NCBI GenBank assembly: GCA_031841125.1
Contig: CM063114.1
Location: forward strand, 46,273,574 to 46,337,573
DNA from: Acanthococcus lagerstroemiae
Taxonomy: Eukaryota; Arthropoda; Insecta; Hemiptera; Eriococcidae
Direction of reading: 5' to 3'
DNA: 64,000 nt
Position numbers and translations under genes: made by a program. The notes under the pieces were generated by a model that was not told the DNA's origin, did no database searches, and saw nothing but the letters and a program-made list of their open reading frames with translations. Positions 32,071 to 42,826 of the stretch are shown here, piece after piece; positions within the stretch are counted from its first letter, which is position 1, and every line of letters starts with the position of its first letter.

Positions 32071-33639
32071 AGGAGCATTATTATTATTTTATTACGTGGC
32101 TCACTGATGCTACATATACAGGGTGTCTCCTGTGCAATGACCCCCTCCCCCTTCCATCTGGTAAGTAGGCAACCTACCCCGACAATATGTAGATATGTTT
32201 GCATACTCTTACTATTGAAGGGGCAGAGGTATCGTTAAATTTTGAAAAGTTTTCTATCTTTGAAATTTCTGTTTCTCCTCACGACTGAAGACAGACAGAA
32301 AAATGATACCACTAGGTAATAATAGAGGGCAACTGTTATAACCACAGAAAAAAAAAGAAGGTCGGAATCAGTTCCACATGGTGTTCTTAAAATCAATTCT
32401 AGTACAAATTATATCAGAAAATTTTCACATTTTTCCAATTTCCCGTGGAACTTGCCCTCTTACACTAGTATTTTCTTATTTGCAATATATTGTACATTAA
32501 ATTGCCCATAAAAAAGGACATTAGCAATTTTCTTATACATCCAACGGAACGGAAGCTAGGCCTGCTCCTATATCCGTCAGGCTAAAACCTACCGTTAGAG
32601 TACGTCTCTTATGTACTCGAAGCAACGTAATGAGGTAAAGACGAGTCATACTTCCACTTACAAGAAAGAGCGTATCTAATCTGCATTATAGTTTGTGGAA
32701 TATCAACTACAAAATGAGTCAACTACGAGCGAATTTATTTCAAATAAGAAACACCAGCCAGTGGTAGAATGTAGAGGGTAATAATTTTTACTTCTCGTGT
32801 ATTTAGAATCTATACGGTGTGGTAGTATCAAGCGTTAGCCCATCAGCGTAATGGATATTTTCGACAGTTGAGTTATCCTAGCTATTAACTCGCTGCTTGT
32901 ATTCATTGAGAGTCGTAAGTCGAGTAATTTTGCTAATGACATCAGCGTAGTACCGGCGATTACAGTATCAGTGAATTTATCGTTATCGAGTAAATCGAAA
33001 GTGCAAGTCCAGTATTTTCAAAAATTCTGATCATTACTCGCACCTCGAATCACATGATTCTGATACATTGATTAATGGTAGTTACAACGGATCGATTTTG
33101 TTCATATTTCGATTGGCTTGTTCTAGACCAGTCATATCGCCGATCACCTGAATTATGTTATACATGACTCATTACGTTCATAATCAATTATAATCAAAAT
33201 ATTGAATGATCGATCAATTAATGCATGAATACTTTTTTTTTTGTATTTATCGTGAGGAGAATTTGCTTTCTCTCTCAAGTCATCCGATTATTATTCTTTC
33301 ACTCGCACATTTGTGACACTTTCGATGATTCCATTTCCTCGATTCAACACATCTCGAAATTAGCACAGCACGTGTATGTAAAAAGAGCCACTGGAATGGA
33401 TGTCAATTAGAAATTAGATGTCCACCGGTCACACCTTACGCAACCGATACAGGCACATATCTTTCGAGAAATGGGGACAATACTTTCGAAGATTGAAAGC
33501 ACCATCGTGGAAAAATAACCGAATTAAAAATATATATAGTTACATCGAGCGAATATTCCGCGTCTCGATAATTAGGTCAACCAAAGAAGCTCGCTAAACA
33601 ATACAAGCAGGGCAAATGTGCTAATTAGATTATCACTCC
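32071..33639. other. Unassigned sequence
   Basis: No gene recognised. TACAGGGTGTCTCC at 32116-32129 looks like a terminus of an inverted-repeat element whose partner is not visible. The rest is AT-rich with no clear repeat. Confidence 0.45.
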
Positions 33640-34145
33640 CACCGATGGCTTACAGGCGCCGCCGACAAAACATAGTACAACCCTCTTAGATCTTGTACTT
33701 TATAATCAGATCGCGAACATCGCGAAAGGGGTCTTCCACTCACTTTGGTCAACGAGAGAAGTGCCATCATGGCACTCCGGTCCAGGTGTCGGACTTTGAA
33801 ATTTGCAACGTTCAAACAAATCTTGTCGTGTCGTATGTTTTAGAAAAGCCTAATGGCCACATTGTACTCGTAATACGTCAGTATTGTATCATTTAAAGTA
33901 ATCTCTTCCGGTTGTGATAAATGACGTAACCTATCGACAAAGTCAATAAAGTATATTTCTATACTCTCATGTCTCGGCTAAGTCATTCTATTGGACTTTG
34001 GTCCTCCGTACCGATCGACCGATCCTAACCAATCAGTCGTGTCAATCGTCGATCAGATCAATCCGATCTACCAAAGGTCTCGCCGAACAATCAAGTCATC
34101 AAAACGTCGTCACGACAGATACCAGACTTCCAACGGCACGACAGT
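33640..34145 (+). mobile_element. Possible BEL/Pao-type LTR and leader remnant
   Basis: AATAAA at 33944-33949 is followed ~45 bases on by ATTGGACTTTGGTCCTCCGT and ACCGATCGACC, reminiscent of the T-T-T-G-G-T-C-C leader just after the 5' LTR in insect BEL/Pao elements. No second LTR or pol was found beside it. This is a weak assignment based on local resemblance. Confidence 0.25.
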
Positions 34146-36010
34146 ATTGCAGTTTTGATAATCAATTAATTGATGCTAGGTTCTCGACCAATTTCAATTC
34201 TGAAACTCAGATATCTGAAGTTTTAGTAATCAATTGATTAAGGTTTTGATACGTCATTCATTGAAATTTCAAAATTTATTCAGCCAAAATTCAGATATTT
34301 CATCAACTGAAATTTTTATATTTGAATAAAGCATTGATAATCAATCAACTGAAGTTTTCATAAAATCTCAATGTGTGGCCTGGAATCATGAAATATGTGT
34401 CTGGTGTCAAAAAATCATTTTTCACTTTCTTGAAAATTCTTATACAAAACATCACCCCCTTTCAAATGAAACAAATCGCGGCTTCCAGTCTCCATTAGTT
34501 TTTCCACAAAGTGCATTTACAAATTACGTCAAAAGTTTAAAAACATCCGTTTACATGGCGTCCTGTGAAACGTGCCCATGGGAATGACAGAGAACAAGAA
34601 TTCAAAATGCGGTTGTCATAGCAACGCGTAAATGCACTACCACAGATGTACACGCTGTGTACTTACATCTGTGCGTACCACTACCACCACCGCATCTTTA
34701 CACTCGTTTATCTCGAAAACCTGTTTCCGCACAAGAGGCACATTTCATTATTCCAGATCACATATGTATCTAAATGACTAAAGGGAGACCAGCCGACAAA
34801 AATTCTTGTATTTTTTTTAATGAATGAAAAACAAAATTCCTACAGTGTTTACAAGATGATATGTAATCACCTGTACTGAGTAAGTGGACTGTATATTAAA
34901 AAAGAAATCACGAGCCGAGGAGGCAGAGCCTCTGGATACGATTTTCGATATATTAGCTATACAAGTAGACGAACAAAACCATACTGAACGTGTATGAACT
35001 AGGTAACGATACTATCTATCTCTTAGATAAGGCGACACGAACGGTACATTATAACAATCGTTTGATTAATCAAGTTTTGATACTTAATTCATTAAAGATT
35101 TGATGCTTAATTCATCACATTCTGATGTTTGATAAATCAAAATTTTGATATTTGATTAATCCTGATTGTGATATATATAGTTAATCAAAGTTTTGTATTC
35201 TAATAATCAATGTTTCGGTGTCTCATCAACTAATGTTTTAAAACTTGATTAATTAAAGTTTAATCACTTGATTCATAGAACTATTAATATTTAACTGATT
35301 AAGCCTTGATATTTGATTAATCAAAGTTGTAATTTCGGATTAATCAGACACTTTTTATAGGTACTTGAATAATCAAAGTTCCAATTGTTCTTTAGAGTTA
35401 TAATATTTTTGTAATCAATGTTTCAATATTTGATCCATCACAGTATTGATATTAAACAGTGGTGCCAGTGGCATAGGAGCATAAGGGTTTTTGGGATGAC
35501 CCCCCCCCCGGTAAAAAATAATTTTGAAGAATTGCAGTTCTGAAAAAAGAATGATGTACGACATCCAGAATTCATCGACAGTGATGATGAATGTTATTTA
35601 TTTCGACGTTTGAATACAGCATAACGTTGCTCTAAATCTTTCTTCCTAAAATTTCCAACTACTGACAACATTCATTGGCGGTCCCAAAAATTTGACAAAA
35701 CTGTACCCTCCCCCCCCCCCACACACAAAAAAGAGACCTAGCTACGCCACTGAATGGTGCAATATTTAATTAATCAAATTATAGATACTTACCTACTTGA
35801 AAGTTCTGATGTTCGACTGATCACAATTTTGGCAATTAATCAAGGTTTCATTATTTCATCAAACAGATTTCTCTATCAAAGTTGAAACCTATGATTTATT
35901 AATGCTTCAAGATTTGATTAATCAAAGGTTTAAGATTTAATCAACCAGTCAACCATAGTATTGATACTTAAGGAATAAAAATTATCGATGTTTAATAAAC
36001 AAACTGTACA
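34146..36010. repeat. Second AT-rich array with palindromic TTGATTAATCAA-like core
   Basis: Blocks 34146-34350 and 35040-36010 repeat TTTGATATTTGATTAATCAA-like words at about 30-bp spacing. The core equals its own reverse complement. Between the blocks (34351-35039) lies ordinary sequence with no gene seen. A MITE (35466-35752) has inserted into the second block. Confidence 0.7.
35466..35752. mobile_element. 287-bp hAT-type MITE with 8-bp target duplication
   Basis: Ends CAGTGGCATAGGAG and CTAGCTACGCCACTG are inverted copies with two or three differences; both subterminal regions carry C runs (35500-35509, 35710-35720). The 8 bases outside each end are AGTGGTGC (35458-35465) and AATGGTGC (35753-35760), one mismatch. 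An 8-bp duplication with CAGTGGCGTAGC-like ends points to the hAT superfamily. No coding capacity. Confidence 0.85.
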
Positions 36011-36289
36011 TTCATCATAATTGTGATATTCAATAGTTCAGTATTGCAGAATAGGTTCTACAGCATAAACTCGTGCATCTTACATGCGTTTTATTTGGAG
36101 TCCTTCCTTGAATCATCTTTCAATTTTTTCTCTTCAAATTCATTGAGGTCGCATTATTTTTATCTTACAAAGAACCAGTTTGAAATGGTACCTTTAAAAA
36201 GTTGACTTTTTTTTGTCGATGTTATGTTAAAGATACTACGTAAGGTGGCTCTTATTTATTCTTGATGGTACGGCTGTGGGGGACCTGGA
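36011..36289. other. Unassigned spacer
   Basis: Nothing recognised; ordinary AT-rich sequence. Confidence 0.5.
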
Positions 36290-36640
36290 ATTTCCAGGCT
36301 AGTGCTCAGGGAGCGCGAACAGTCATCGCTTCCAGGCTGTCCAAAACGCCTGTGCTACCTCTAGTTCGTTGATGTCGGGTTGAGCATCTTCTGATTTTCC
36401 AATTAAAAGTTCTATTTGATCTTGAATGGTTCCGAATTCGTTTTCGATTCGGTCGAGTTTGTCGGACCATGCGTTGACTGCTGCCCGGCTGGATAGGAAT
36501 TGGTCAGAGACTTTCGAAGCCCTGGGTACTTTTTGCTCTTGACTATAGCGCGTGTTTTCTGTAATGCTTCCATTTTTTACAATACAGATGAATCGGTTGG
36601 TGGCTCCATGCGTTGACTGGATAGTGCAGTGTGGGCGTGC
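36290..36640 (-). pseudogene. Possible BEL/Pao-like gag N-terminal fragment
   Basis: The minus strand carries an open stretch of about 90 codons ending near 36327, including VSDQFLSSRAAVNAWSDKL, DRIENEFGTIQDQIELLIG and INELEVAQAFW. A helical, glutamate- and glutamine-rich segment with WxDKLxxIExEFxxIQxxIE resembles the start of BEL/Pao Gag. No zinc knuckle or pol follows. It may instead be an unrelated coiled-coil exon; the assignment is tentative. Confidence 0.3.
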
Positions 36641-36829
36641 TGTGTTGTACGGTGGGTGGAGTGGTGGTCACCGTTATGCTGGTATACTTTAAATGCGTGT
36701 ACGTAGATTGCTATTGCCATAAAGGCGTTGTTGCCACGAGGGCGCTTTAATGTCACGAAGGCGAGTGAATCCACGAACACCGACACTGCCACCTGCGCAA
36801 TGACACCACCGACGCCATATAAGTTTTTA
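36641..36829. other. Unassigned spacer
   Basis: Nothing recognised. Confidence 0.5.
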
Positions 36830-38030
36830 GCTGGCTATTATATCAGATATTAAGAACAAGCTGAAATGTTCAGGGTTGTCGATTTCGCCCTCTCAAATGC
36901 TTCCTCCAGTTCAGCCAGGTTTTCCTCGTTTTTCAGGGTCCTTACGTTCAAACATCCCACTGTAATTTTTTTGTTGGGTCCCCCTCCTCTTTGGGCTTCT
37001 TCCTATTACGTCTGAGAGGTGGTCTTACGGACCCAGGCTGACCAAGCTTATCTGGGTCCGGAAGTGAGTCTGTGACGACAAAGGGCAACTTACCTTCACA
37101 TTATGAAACGCCGTTCGAATCCCGTGTCCCGGAATGGTACGGTTTACCCTCTCCTCTACCAAAACCGTGTGCTTTCAATGCCTTCCTCCGAGTATCCAAA
37201 AACTCTCGACCGTTGTTATCTCTCTCTGGGCTACGAATTTTAGCTGTCCGTTTCTTGGTTGTATTGTTTTTTGGGTCTCCTTGGCCAGTTCCCTGGGATT
37301 GGATCAGGATTCGGGTCCTTATTTTCCCCAGCTGCGCTTCGTCCTTGATCTGGATCGTTGGGGTGGATTCGTCAGCCCTCGCGTAAATTTTACATTACGC
37401 ACCCACAAGAATTTTACGATCCCTTCTTGTCTCATTTTTGTGGTAGCCATCAGTAGCTGCTTGTTGGTTCTTGTCAGATGGTCGTCACAGAATATTGGGA
37501 GGGCTGGCTCCCAACCCAACTGACCACCATCCAGCTTAGCCTTCTTGGAGGCTCTCACTATGCTAGCTTTCTTGTCCCCGTTTGTGAATTTAGCGATGAT
37601 TGCTGGAACTCCGGATTTTGCCGGCAGACGATGCGCCATGACTATATGGCTCATGTACGGTGATTTTCAGGCCTTGTGCCACTTGCTTCACCAGTGTTCT
37701 AACCTTCTCCTCCTCTTTCATCGGTACTCCGTTTATCAGGAGGTTATCTTTTCGGCTGTACTGCTCAATTCTCTCAGTTTTCGATTCTAGGTATTCGTTG
37801 TTCGTCCTGATCTCGTGTATCTCCTCGGTGATGTTGATTTCATCTTCCAAGCCATCTACTCTCCCTGGAAGAACCTCCAATTTTTCTAACTTTTTTGTTT
37901 GTTTGCCTGATCTCGCCCATCTCTTTTTTAATCGAGCTTAATTGCTCCAAGATTGCGTTTAGTTTTTCCTCCATGTTGTTGACCCGGCTTTGGTTTTGTT
38001 CTTTCGAAGTGAAAAACGCGTTTCGACAAT
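36830..38030 (-). pseudogene. LINE ORF1 (FP/L1-ORF1-like) and start of the endonuclease ORF2
   Basis: ORF1 starts at ATG 37974 (minus) with MEEKLNAILEQLSSIKKEMG, a coiled-coil start. After a frameshift come VDGLEDEINITEEIHEI and RIEQYSRKDNLLINGVPM, then AHRLPAKSGVPAIIAKFTN, DDHLTRTNKQLLMATTKMR and GIVKFLWVRN. This is the order of the RNA-binding ORF1 protein related to L1 ORF1 and baculovirus FP proteins. Downstream (near 36960-36870 on the minus strand) VGCLNVRTLKNEENLAELEE is the beginning of an APE-type endonuclease. Everything beyond it is missing. The 5' end lies head-to-head against the plus-strand RTE-like fragment at 38045. Confidence 0.8.
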
Positions 38031-38885
38031 GAGCGGGACGGGCGGGTTATTCTTCGTCTATCGATATAGTGCTATCGAGTAACGATCTAGAAGATCTAAG
38101 GGTCATGGCAGAGGAGCTTAGCATAGGAAATGAGGAAGCAGGACTGACAATGAACACTTCCAAGACCAAAATAATGACTAATATAAAGGGGGATGCAATA
38201 AGGTCAAGGGGGAGGAAATAGAAATGGTCAAATAGTACAGTTACGTTTGTCAAATACATAGTCGCTATGGAGGGTAGGAATAACGGGAGCTGAGGGCGAG
38301 GACGGCGAAGGCATGGAAAAACTTCTGGGCTCACAGGGCATTATTAAAGGGAACTTACCCACTAAAACAAAAGTTGAAATCCTAAAGCAATGTGCGGTAC
38401 CTACCCTCACCTATGGAGCCCAAACGTGATTGCTAACAAAAGTTCAGACTGAGAGCATGAGAGTGACATTTTATAAGATGTTACGAAATATTATGAAAAT
38501 TATGGTTAAAGACAAAACAGAGCTCAAAAAATTCGTGAACACCACAGAGGCGATAGATATCGGAGGTAGAATCAAAAAATTGAGCTGAAATAAGCCGGGT
38601 ACATGGTTAGGGGTGGTAAGAAATGGGGGAAATTAGCTGAGGAGTGGTCACCCAGAGAGTGGAAGCGGAAGAGGGGGAGACCGCCGACAAAATGGAGAGA
38701 TGAATTGGTAAAATAATTTGAGATACTTTGGCGTAGAATCAGCAGGAACAAGGCGTGGTGGGGAAGGAGAGTGGATGCCTATGCCCGAATGTGGGTGCGT
38801 TTAGCGACATGACTCCCTCCCCCCACATTGACGGGGTCATTGTATCTTACGGAAAAAAACTTGTAAATAAAATAAAGAATTTTTT
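38031..38885 (+). pseudogene. RTE-like LINE C-terminal part and 3' end
   Basis: The plus strand begins abruptly just after the catalytic box with IVLLSNDLEDLRVMAEEL and LTMNTSKTKIMT. Broken versions of the following regions appear: LKQCAVPTLTYGAQT near 38385-38428, and KWGKLAEEWSPREWKRKR-type sequence near 38618-38670 and RGRPPTKW near 38675. The end WWGRRVDAYARMWV lies near 38755-38795. AATAAAATAAAG at about 38868 gives the 3' tail. Many shifts. The tail matches the lineage of 52386-55180. Confidence 0.8.
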
Positions 38886-38985
38886 AAATCTATGCAGAAC
38901 AAAAGAAAAGAACGAAAATCTGGGGGGGGGCGGCAATTTTTATTCTGCCTAGAGGCGCAAGAATGCTAAATCCGGTCCTGGGTGT
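38886..38985. other. Short spacer with G run
   Basis: Contains a 9-base G run at 38922-38930; no gene. Confidence 0.5.
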
Positions 38986-38989
38986 TACA

Positions 38990-39190
38990 CGTACCAAGAG
39001 TGGGGTATCGCAGCGCAAGCATGTCTTGTTACCTCACCAAGTATCTTTCAGTACCCAAGGAACATACCGAGAGTGGAGAAAATCAGCTCCTTCCGGAAGT
39101 GTGTCTTGTCGGTACCTCATGAAGTGTCTTTCCCATACCCAAGAGACGTACCAAGAGTGGAAAAAAAACAGTACCTTCCGAGGGTAACCG
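38990..39190 (+). repeat. Two and a half tandem copies of a 74-83-bp unit
   Basis: CGTACCAAGAGTGG at 38990, CATACCGAGAGTGG at 39063 and CGTACCAAGAGTGG at 39147 start successive units. Units share TGTCTTGT-x-x-x-ACCTCA, AAGT-x-TCTTTC and TACCCAAG. The open frame over them is a by-product. Confidence 0.8.
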
Positions 39191-40555
39191 GATCTGGATT
39201 TGCGAATGGTACAGCCGGTCGATAACCCCGAGTATGTAAGACCCTTTTGGTCTATTCTAAAATTTCTCCATGTGGAAACACTGCCGACTTTGCCTTCTCA
39301 AAAATGGTCTTCTAGTATGACCCTGCATTCGCCGCCGCGTAGTCAGTACCCAGCAGCCGAATTTCGGGCTAAGCTGGAATCCTGTTTTCGTGTTCGGAAC
39401 AGAGTGCGAGAACATTCTTCCGCCATTATGAATAGGACCGTCGGCCGATGGCGACGAGGCGCCCTACCGGTGAACCTTCATCAGGCGACGGATTCGCCTG
39501 GTTTTCATATCGACTTCGTTTTTGCACGGCTCATTAATACGAAATGCGAGAGGGGGGTACGCTAAGGGTTCTCCGTAATGGGTACACGACAGTAATGGGT
39601 ACTGCGTCGGAAATTCGAACCACGTGTCTTTTTACGCGAGTAAAGCGTGTTAAAATGCGTCAAGAACAGACGCGTTATGATGGTACAAAGAACTCGGGGT
39701 TCATAGTATATATTTTTTTAAAGCCTTTCGACTCTTTATTTCTGACAGATGGCTTTGCATTAAATTTTACGATAATGGAATCAGAAAAGGGTTTCCAAGA
39801 ATATTATATACCGTATATAGAACGTTTCGAAGACGTCGTCGGATCGAGAATGAGCGAAGAGAAAAGGCGCGGGGGAGCGGAAAAACAGTAGCTTTTGGTT
39901 GTCGACCGAGTCGGGGGGGCTTGGGCGTTTCCGCGTTACCGTATACGAGAAAAGCCCTCTCTCCTAATTGAATGTTATGAAACGTCGTTAATCAAGCGAG
40001 TGCATCGTTGTTTGACGTGCCAGCCAATTTATTGGTTTCTGGCTTGCTATTGTTCTTTTGAAAATCAGCAGCCCCTCGGTTACACCCGGAGCAGATATAG
40101 TCGGATATGGAAGGAGAGAGAGAGAGAGAGAGAGAGACGGGAAAAAAAGGAACGCCGACGATATTGCGGCCGTATAGCCGATTTAATTAGGGCGAACACG
40201 ATATGGAAAATAATTTGCCAATACGGTGGCGGTTGGTGCTCGTCGCCGAATGGACTAATTTACGCGAGCCGACATTTCAGGGGCGACCGTAGTTATGGAG
40301 ACGCGGCCGAAAAAAAGAGACGGCGATCGCGAACCGACGGCCTTGGTGCAAGAACGAGGCCTCGCGAATGACCTGAGTTGCAGAATTTGCCCGATGATGG
40401 GATGACGAAAATTCCCATTTTAATTAGTTCATATTGTATTGTGTACACAAAGTCTCCGTAATGTCAACTTTTTTACCTTCTTTTTGCTCCGGCCGGTGGT
40501 CGATTCAAACGTGCATTTTGGAAGTGAGAAGAGCCATTCTGTGTCAGTTTGACTG
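39191..40555. other. Unassigned, relatively GC-rich sequence with GA microsatellite
   Basis: Contains overlapping plus frames (39200-39565, 39544-39891, 39895-40371) with many R, G and P codons but no domain I recognise. A (GA)n run at about 40112-40136 creates an ERERERER stretch. The sequence looks like CG-containing host DNA; an undetected exon is possible but not supported. Confidence 0.45.
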
Positions 40556-40559
40556 GTAG

Positions 40560-40750
40560 TACAGGCGATATCTGCACAGAAAAGGTGGATAGAAACATTT
40601 TGAGGGCCAATAGCGGATTTTTTTGACAAATCGTCAGACCAGGTGTCAAACACAGCATGTTAAAAATCCCGCTCCCAGAAAGTTGTGCCAACTTTTACGT
40701 GGCACGTTTCAGCCCCCCCCCCCTCCCTAATCAGTTTATTGCAAATATTT
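40560..40750 (-). repeat. Dispersed repeat, inverted copy of 45340-45510
   Basis: Read on the minus strand this segment shows AAACTGATT, GGGGGGCTGAAACGTG, AAAAGTTGGCACA, TTTGACACCTGGTCTGAC and AATCCGCTATTGGCCCTCAAA in order. At 45340-45510 the plus strand reads the same words with changes. An 11-base C run lies at 40713-40723. The second copy sits beside the hAT transposase relic, so this may be part of that family. Confidence 0.75.
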
Positions 40751-42429
40751 CGAAAAGTTGAAGTTCTAGAAAAAAATTGTTCAGACCAAAAATATTTCTC
40801 GTGAAATTAACATTAAAATGATGTATTTGAAGTTGAGTATAGGCTACATAGTTAGCCTAGAAATGTCCGTGAACGTAGTCACATGTTCAACTTTTCATAA
40901 AAAAACAAACGAATGTCCGCGAATGTCTCGAAATTATCAACTCCTACAAGAAAGTGTATGATAAAAAAAGATTTCTCGAAATGTACCGTGACCGCTCCCA
41001 CCACGGATGCCAATAAGTATGAAAAGCCCGATGTCCCGCCCTTCTTTCGGAATACGATTTTTTTTCAAAATTCAAACATCACAGTCGAGGGGGCCCGGCT
41101 GAAACTCAGGTGCCACCGACCGTACCTATATCACCATCGGCGGGGATTTCTTCCGTTACAAGTCACGCTATGTGTCGAATCAGGAGTACATCACGTCACG
41201 GTCCCACGTCTACAGTAATGGAGGAATTGTGTACCTCTATACAGCCCGCATGGTCCCGAAATAGGTTCGATCGACCATCGCGGTTACGAGGTGAAGGGGA
41301 TGACAGTGGCCCATCATGTGGATACGTCATCCATGACCATTATCCGCATAGAAGCCACGGATCCCCCGCAATGGGGGAGCAACCCGGGGGACAGCGTGAA
41401 GTCGGATCCAACATTGTTGTAACTTTTCTTTCATTCGTTGTGTATTGGCGTGGAATTCGCAATGGGTTAAGAGCATTCGCGTTCAGCCCCCTATTAAAAT
41501 TTCATTTTTTTTTTGCCGCGAGGGTTTTCGTTTGACGTCCGATCATGTTATAAGTTAGCTGAAACGCCCCTGTAGGACCTAAAGAGGAGGCGGCATAGAA
41601 ATATCCCCTCATTTCGGCTTGTATAACCTAAATTAATATCGTATTTTTGATGTGGTTGGGGGTATTTTATCTGCGGATAGTTTGACTATTGTATAGTTTT
41701 TGATCTGTTTTGGTCCAGACTCGTGGGCGGGGGCTGACACATGTTTGCCGCCGTGTCTCCGCTAGTGTAGCGAAATTGTTAATAAAGATTTTTCGACTGC
41801 TTTGTGGCGTCCTCGTAGCTGATTTTGAGATGTCTGATTCACATCAGGGTGATGTCAACTAAAATGTGTTCCCTTAAATGTGCTTTGCCTTTTCTTCCCT
41901 TTTTCGATCCACCTTTTAAGGTTTATTCAGATAGTCGGTACTAGTGGCGAAGACGGCATCCTCTATCAGCTGTATGGGAGTCCAATGGGTGGTTTTTTTG
42001 GGCCACGGTTTTGGAAATAGCGAACTGGACGCACGGGGTAGCACCCCCACTGGCATACGAAATGTGCCAAGGTTAGAATTGGTTTGAGAAGTGGCTGGGG
42101 ACTCGACCAGATCCGCGTTTTATGCCATGGTCACGGATGAGCACCAAAATTTCGTGGGAAAGAAGAGCCACGTCCTTAGAGGTTGGGTAAAAATTTCGAA
42201 AGCACCGAAGAAGGTTCGGCCTACACAATCCATTAATCCCACTGGTAGGCTGGTGTTTCGTATTCTTGGCGACAACACCGCACATAAGTTAATAGGATTC
42301 GCGGGGCTCCCCAAACTTGTGTCCACACGGGCGTTTGTTAATGGTGGAGTCACATCATTTTATCTTAGTGTTTTGTTATATCATAATATGATGATAGTTG
42401 TGGTTCACATTTCCCTTATTTTTTAATTT
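40751..42429. other. Unassigned sequence
   Basis: No gene recognised in 1.7 kb. The stretch near 41130-41200 (GGGGATTTCTTCCG...) weakly resembles the minus strand of 46830-46920. Frames at 41110-41535 and 42091-42426 resemble no family. Confidence 0.4.
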
Positions 42430-42826
42430 CATGGCAATCCTATGCGTTTTTTAATTCGTCGTCTTCCCCTGGCATTGAGCCATTTTGTTTTATTTAATTT
42501 GTATTTGAGTCCCCCCCCCCCAACAGTGCCCGAGGGTCCCATTGACAGGGAAGGACAGTAGTTACAATATGTACCCAATTATTATCCTGAAAAAACAAAA
42601 AGTACTTTTCGAAAGAAAGGTGGGAGATAAAGAAGAAGGAAAGAAGACAGAAAGAGGGAGAGGGAGAAAGGCATCAGAGCAAGGGCAGAGCGAGGAGTGA
42701 GGGGCGCGCAGGTCCACAGGCGGTGATTGAGAATTGTGAATTGAGAACTGTGGTTTGAAGGAGACCAAGGGGCCGGAACAAATCAAACTTGTGGGGTATA
42801 AGGAAAAGAACTGCAGAGTCTAGGAC
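42430..42826 (-). mobile_element. 3' untranslated part of the Jockey/CR1-type LINE
   Basis: Sequence downstream of the ORF2 stop on the minus strand, purine/pyrimidine-biased around 42600-42720, with a C run at 42511-42521. No clear poly-A end, so the left border is uncertain. Confidence 0.35.

Noticed and set aside
37100..37125. B-box-like word GTTCGAATCCCG as a second SINE or tRNA
   Set aside because: No A box at the right distance; the word lies inside the LINE ORF1-ORF2 region.
39895..40371. 158-codon open frame
   Set aside because: Carries an ERERERER stretch from a GA microsatellite and otherwise no domain; no start context or neighbour supports it.
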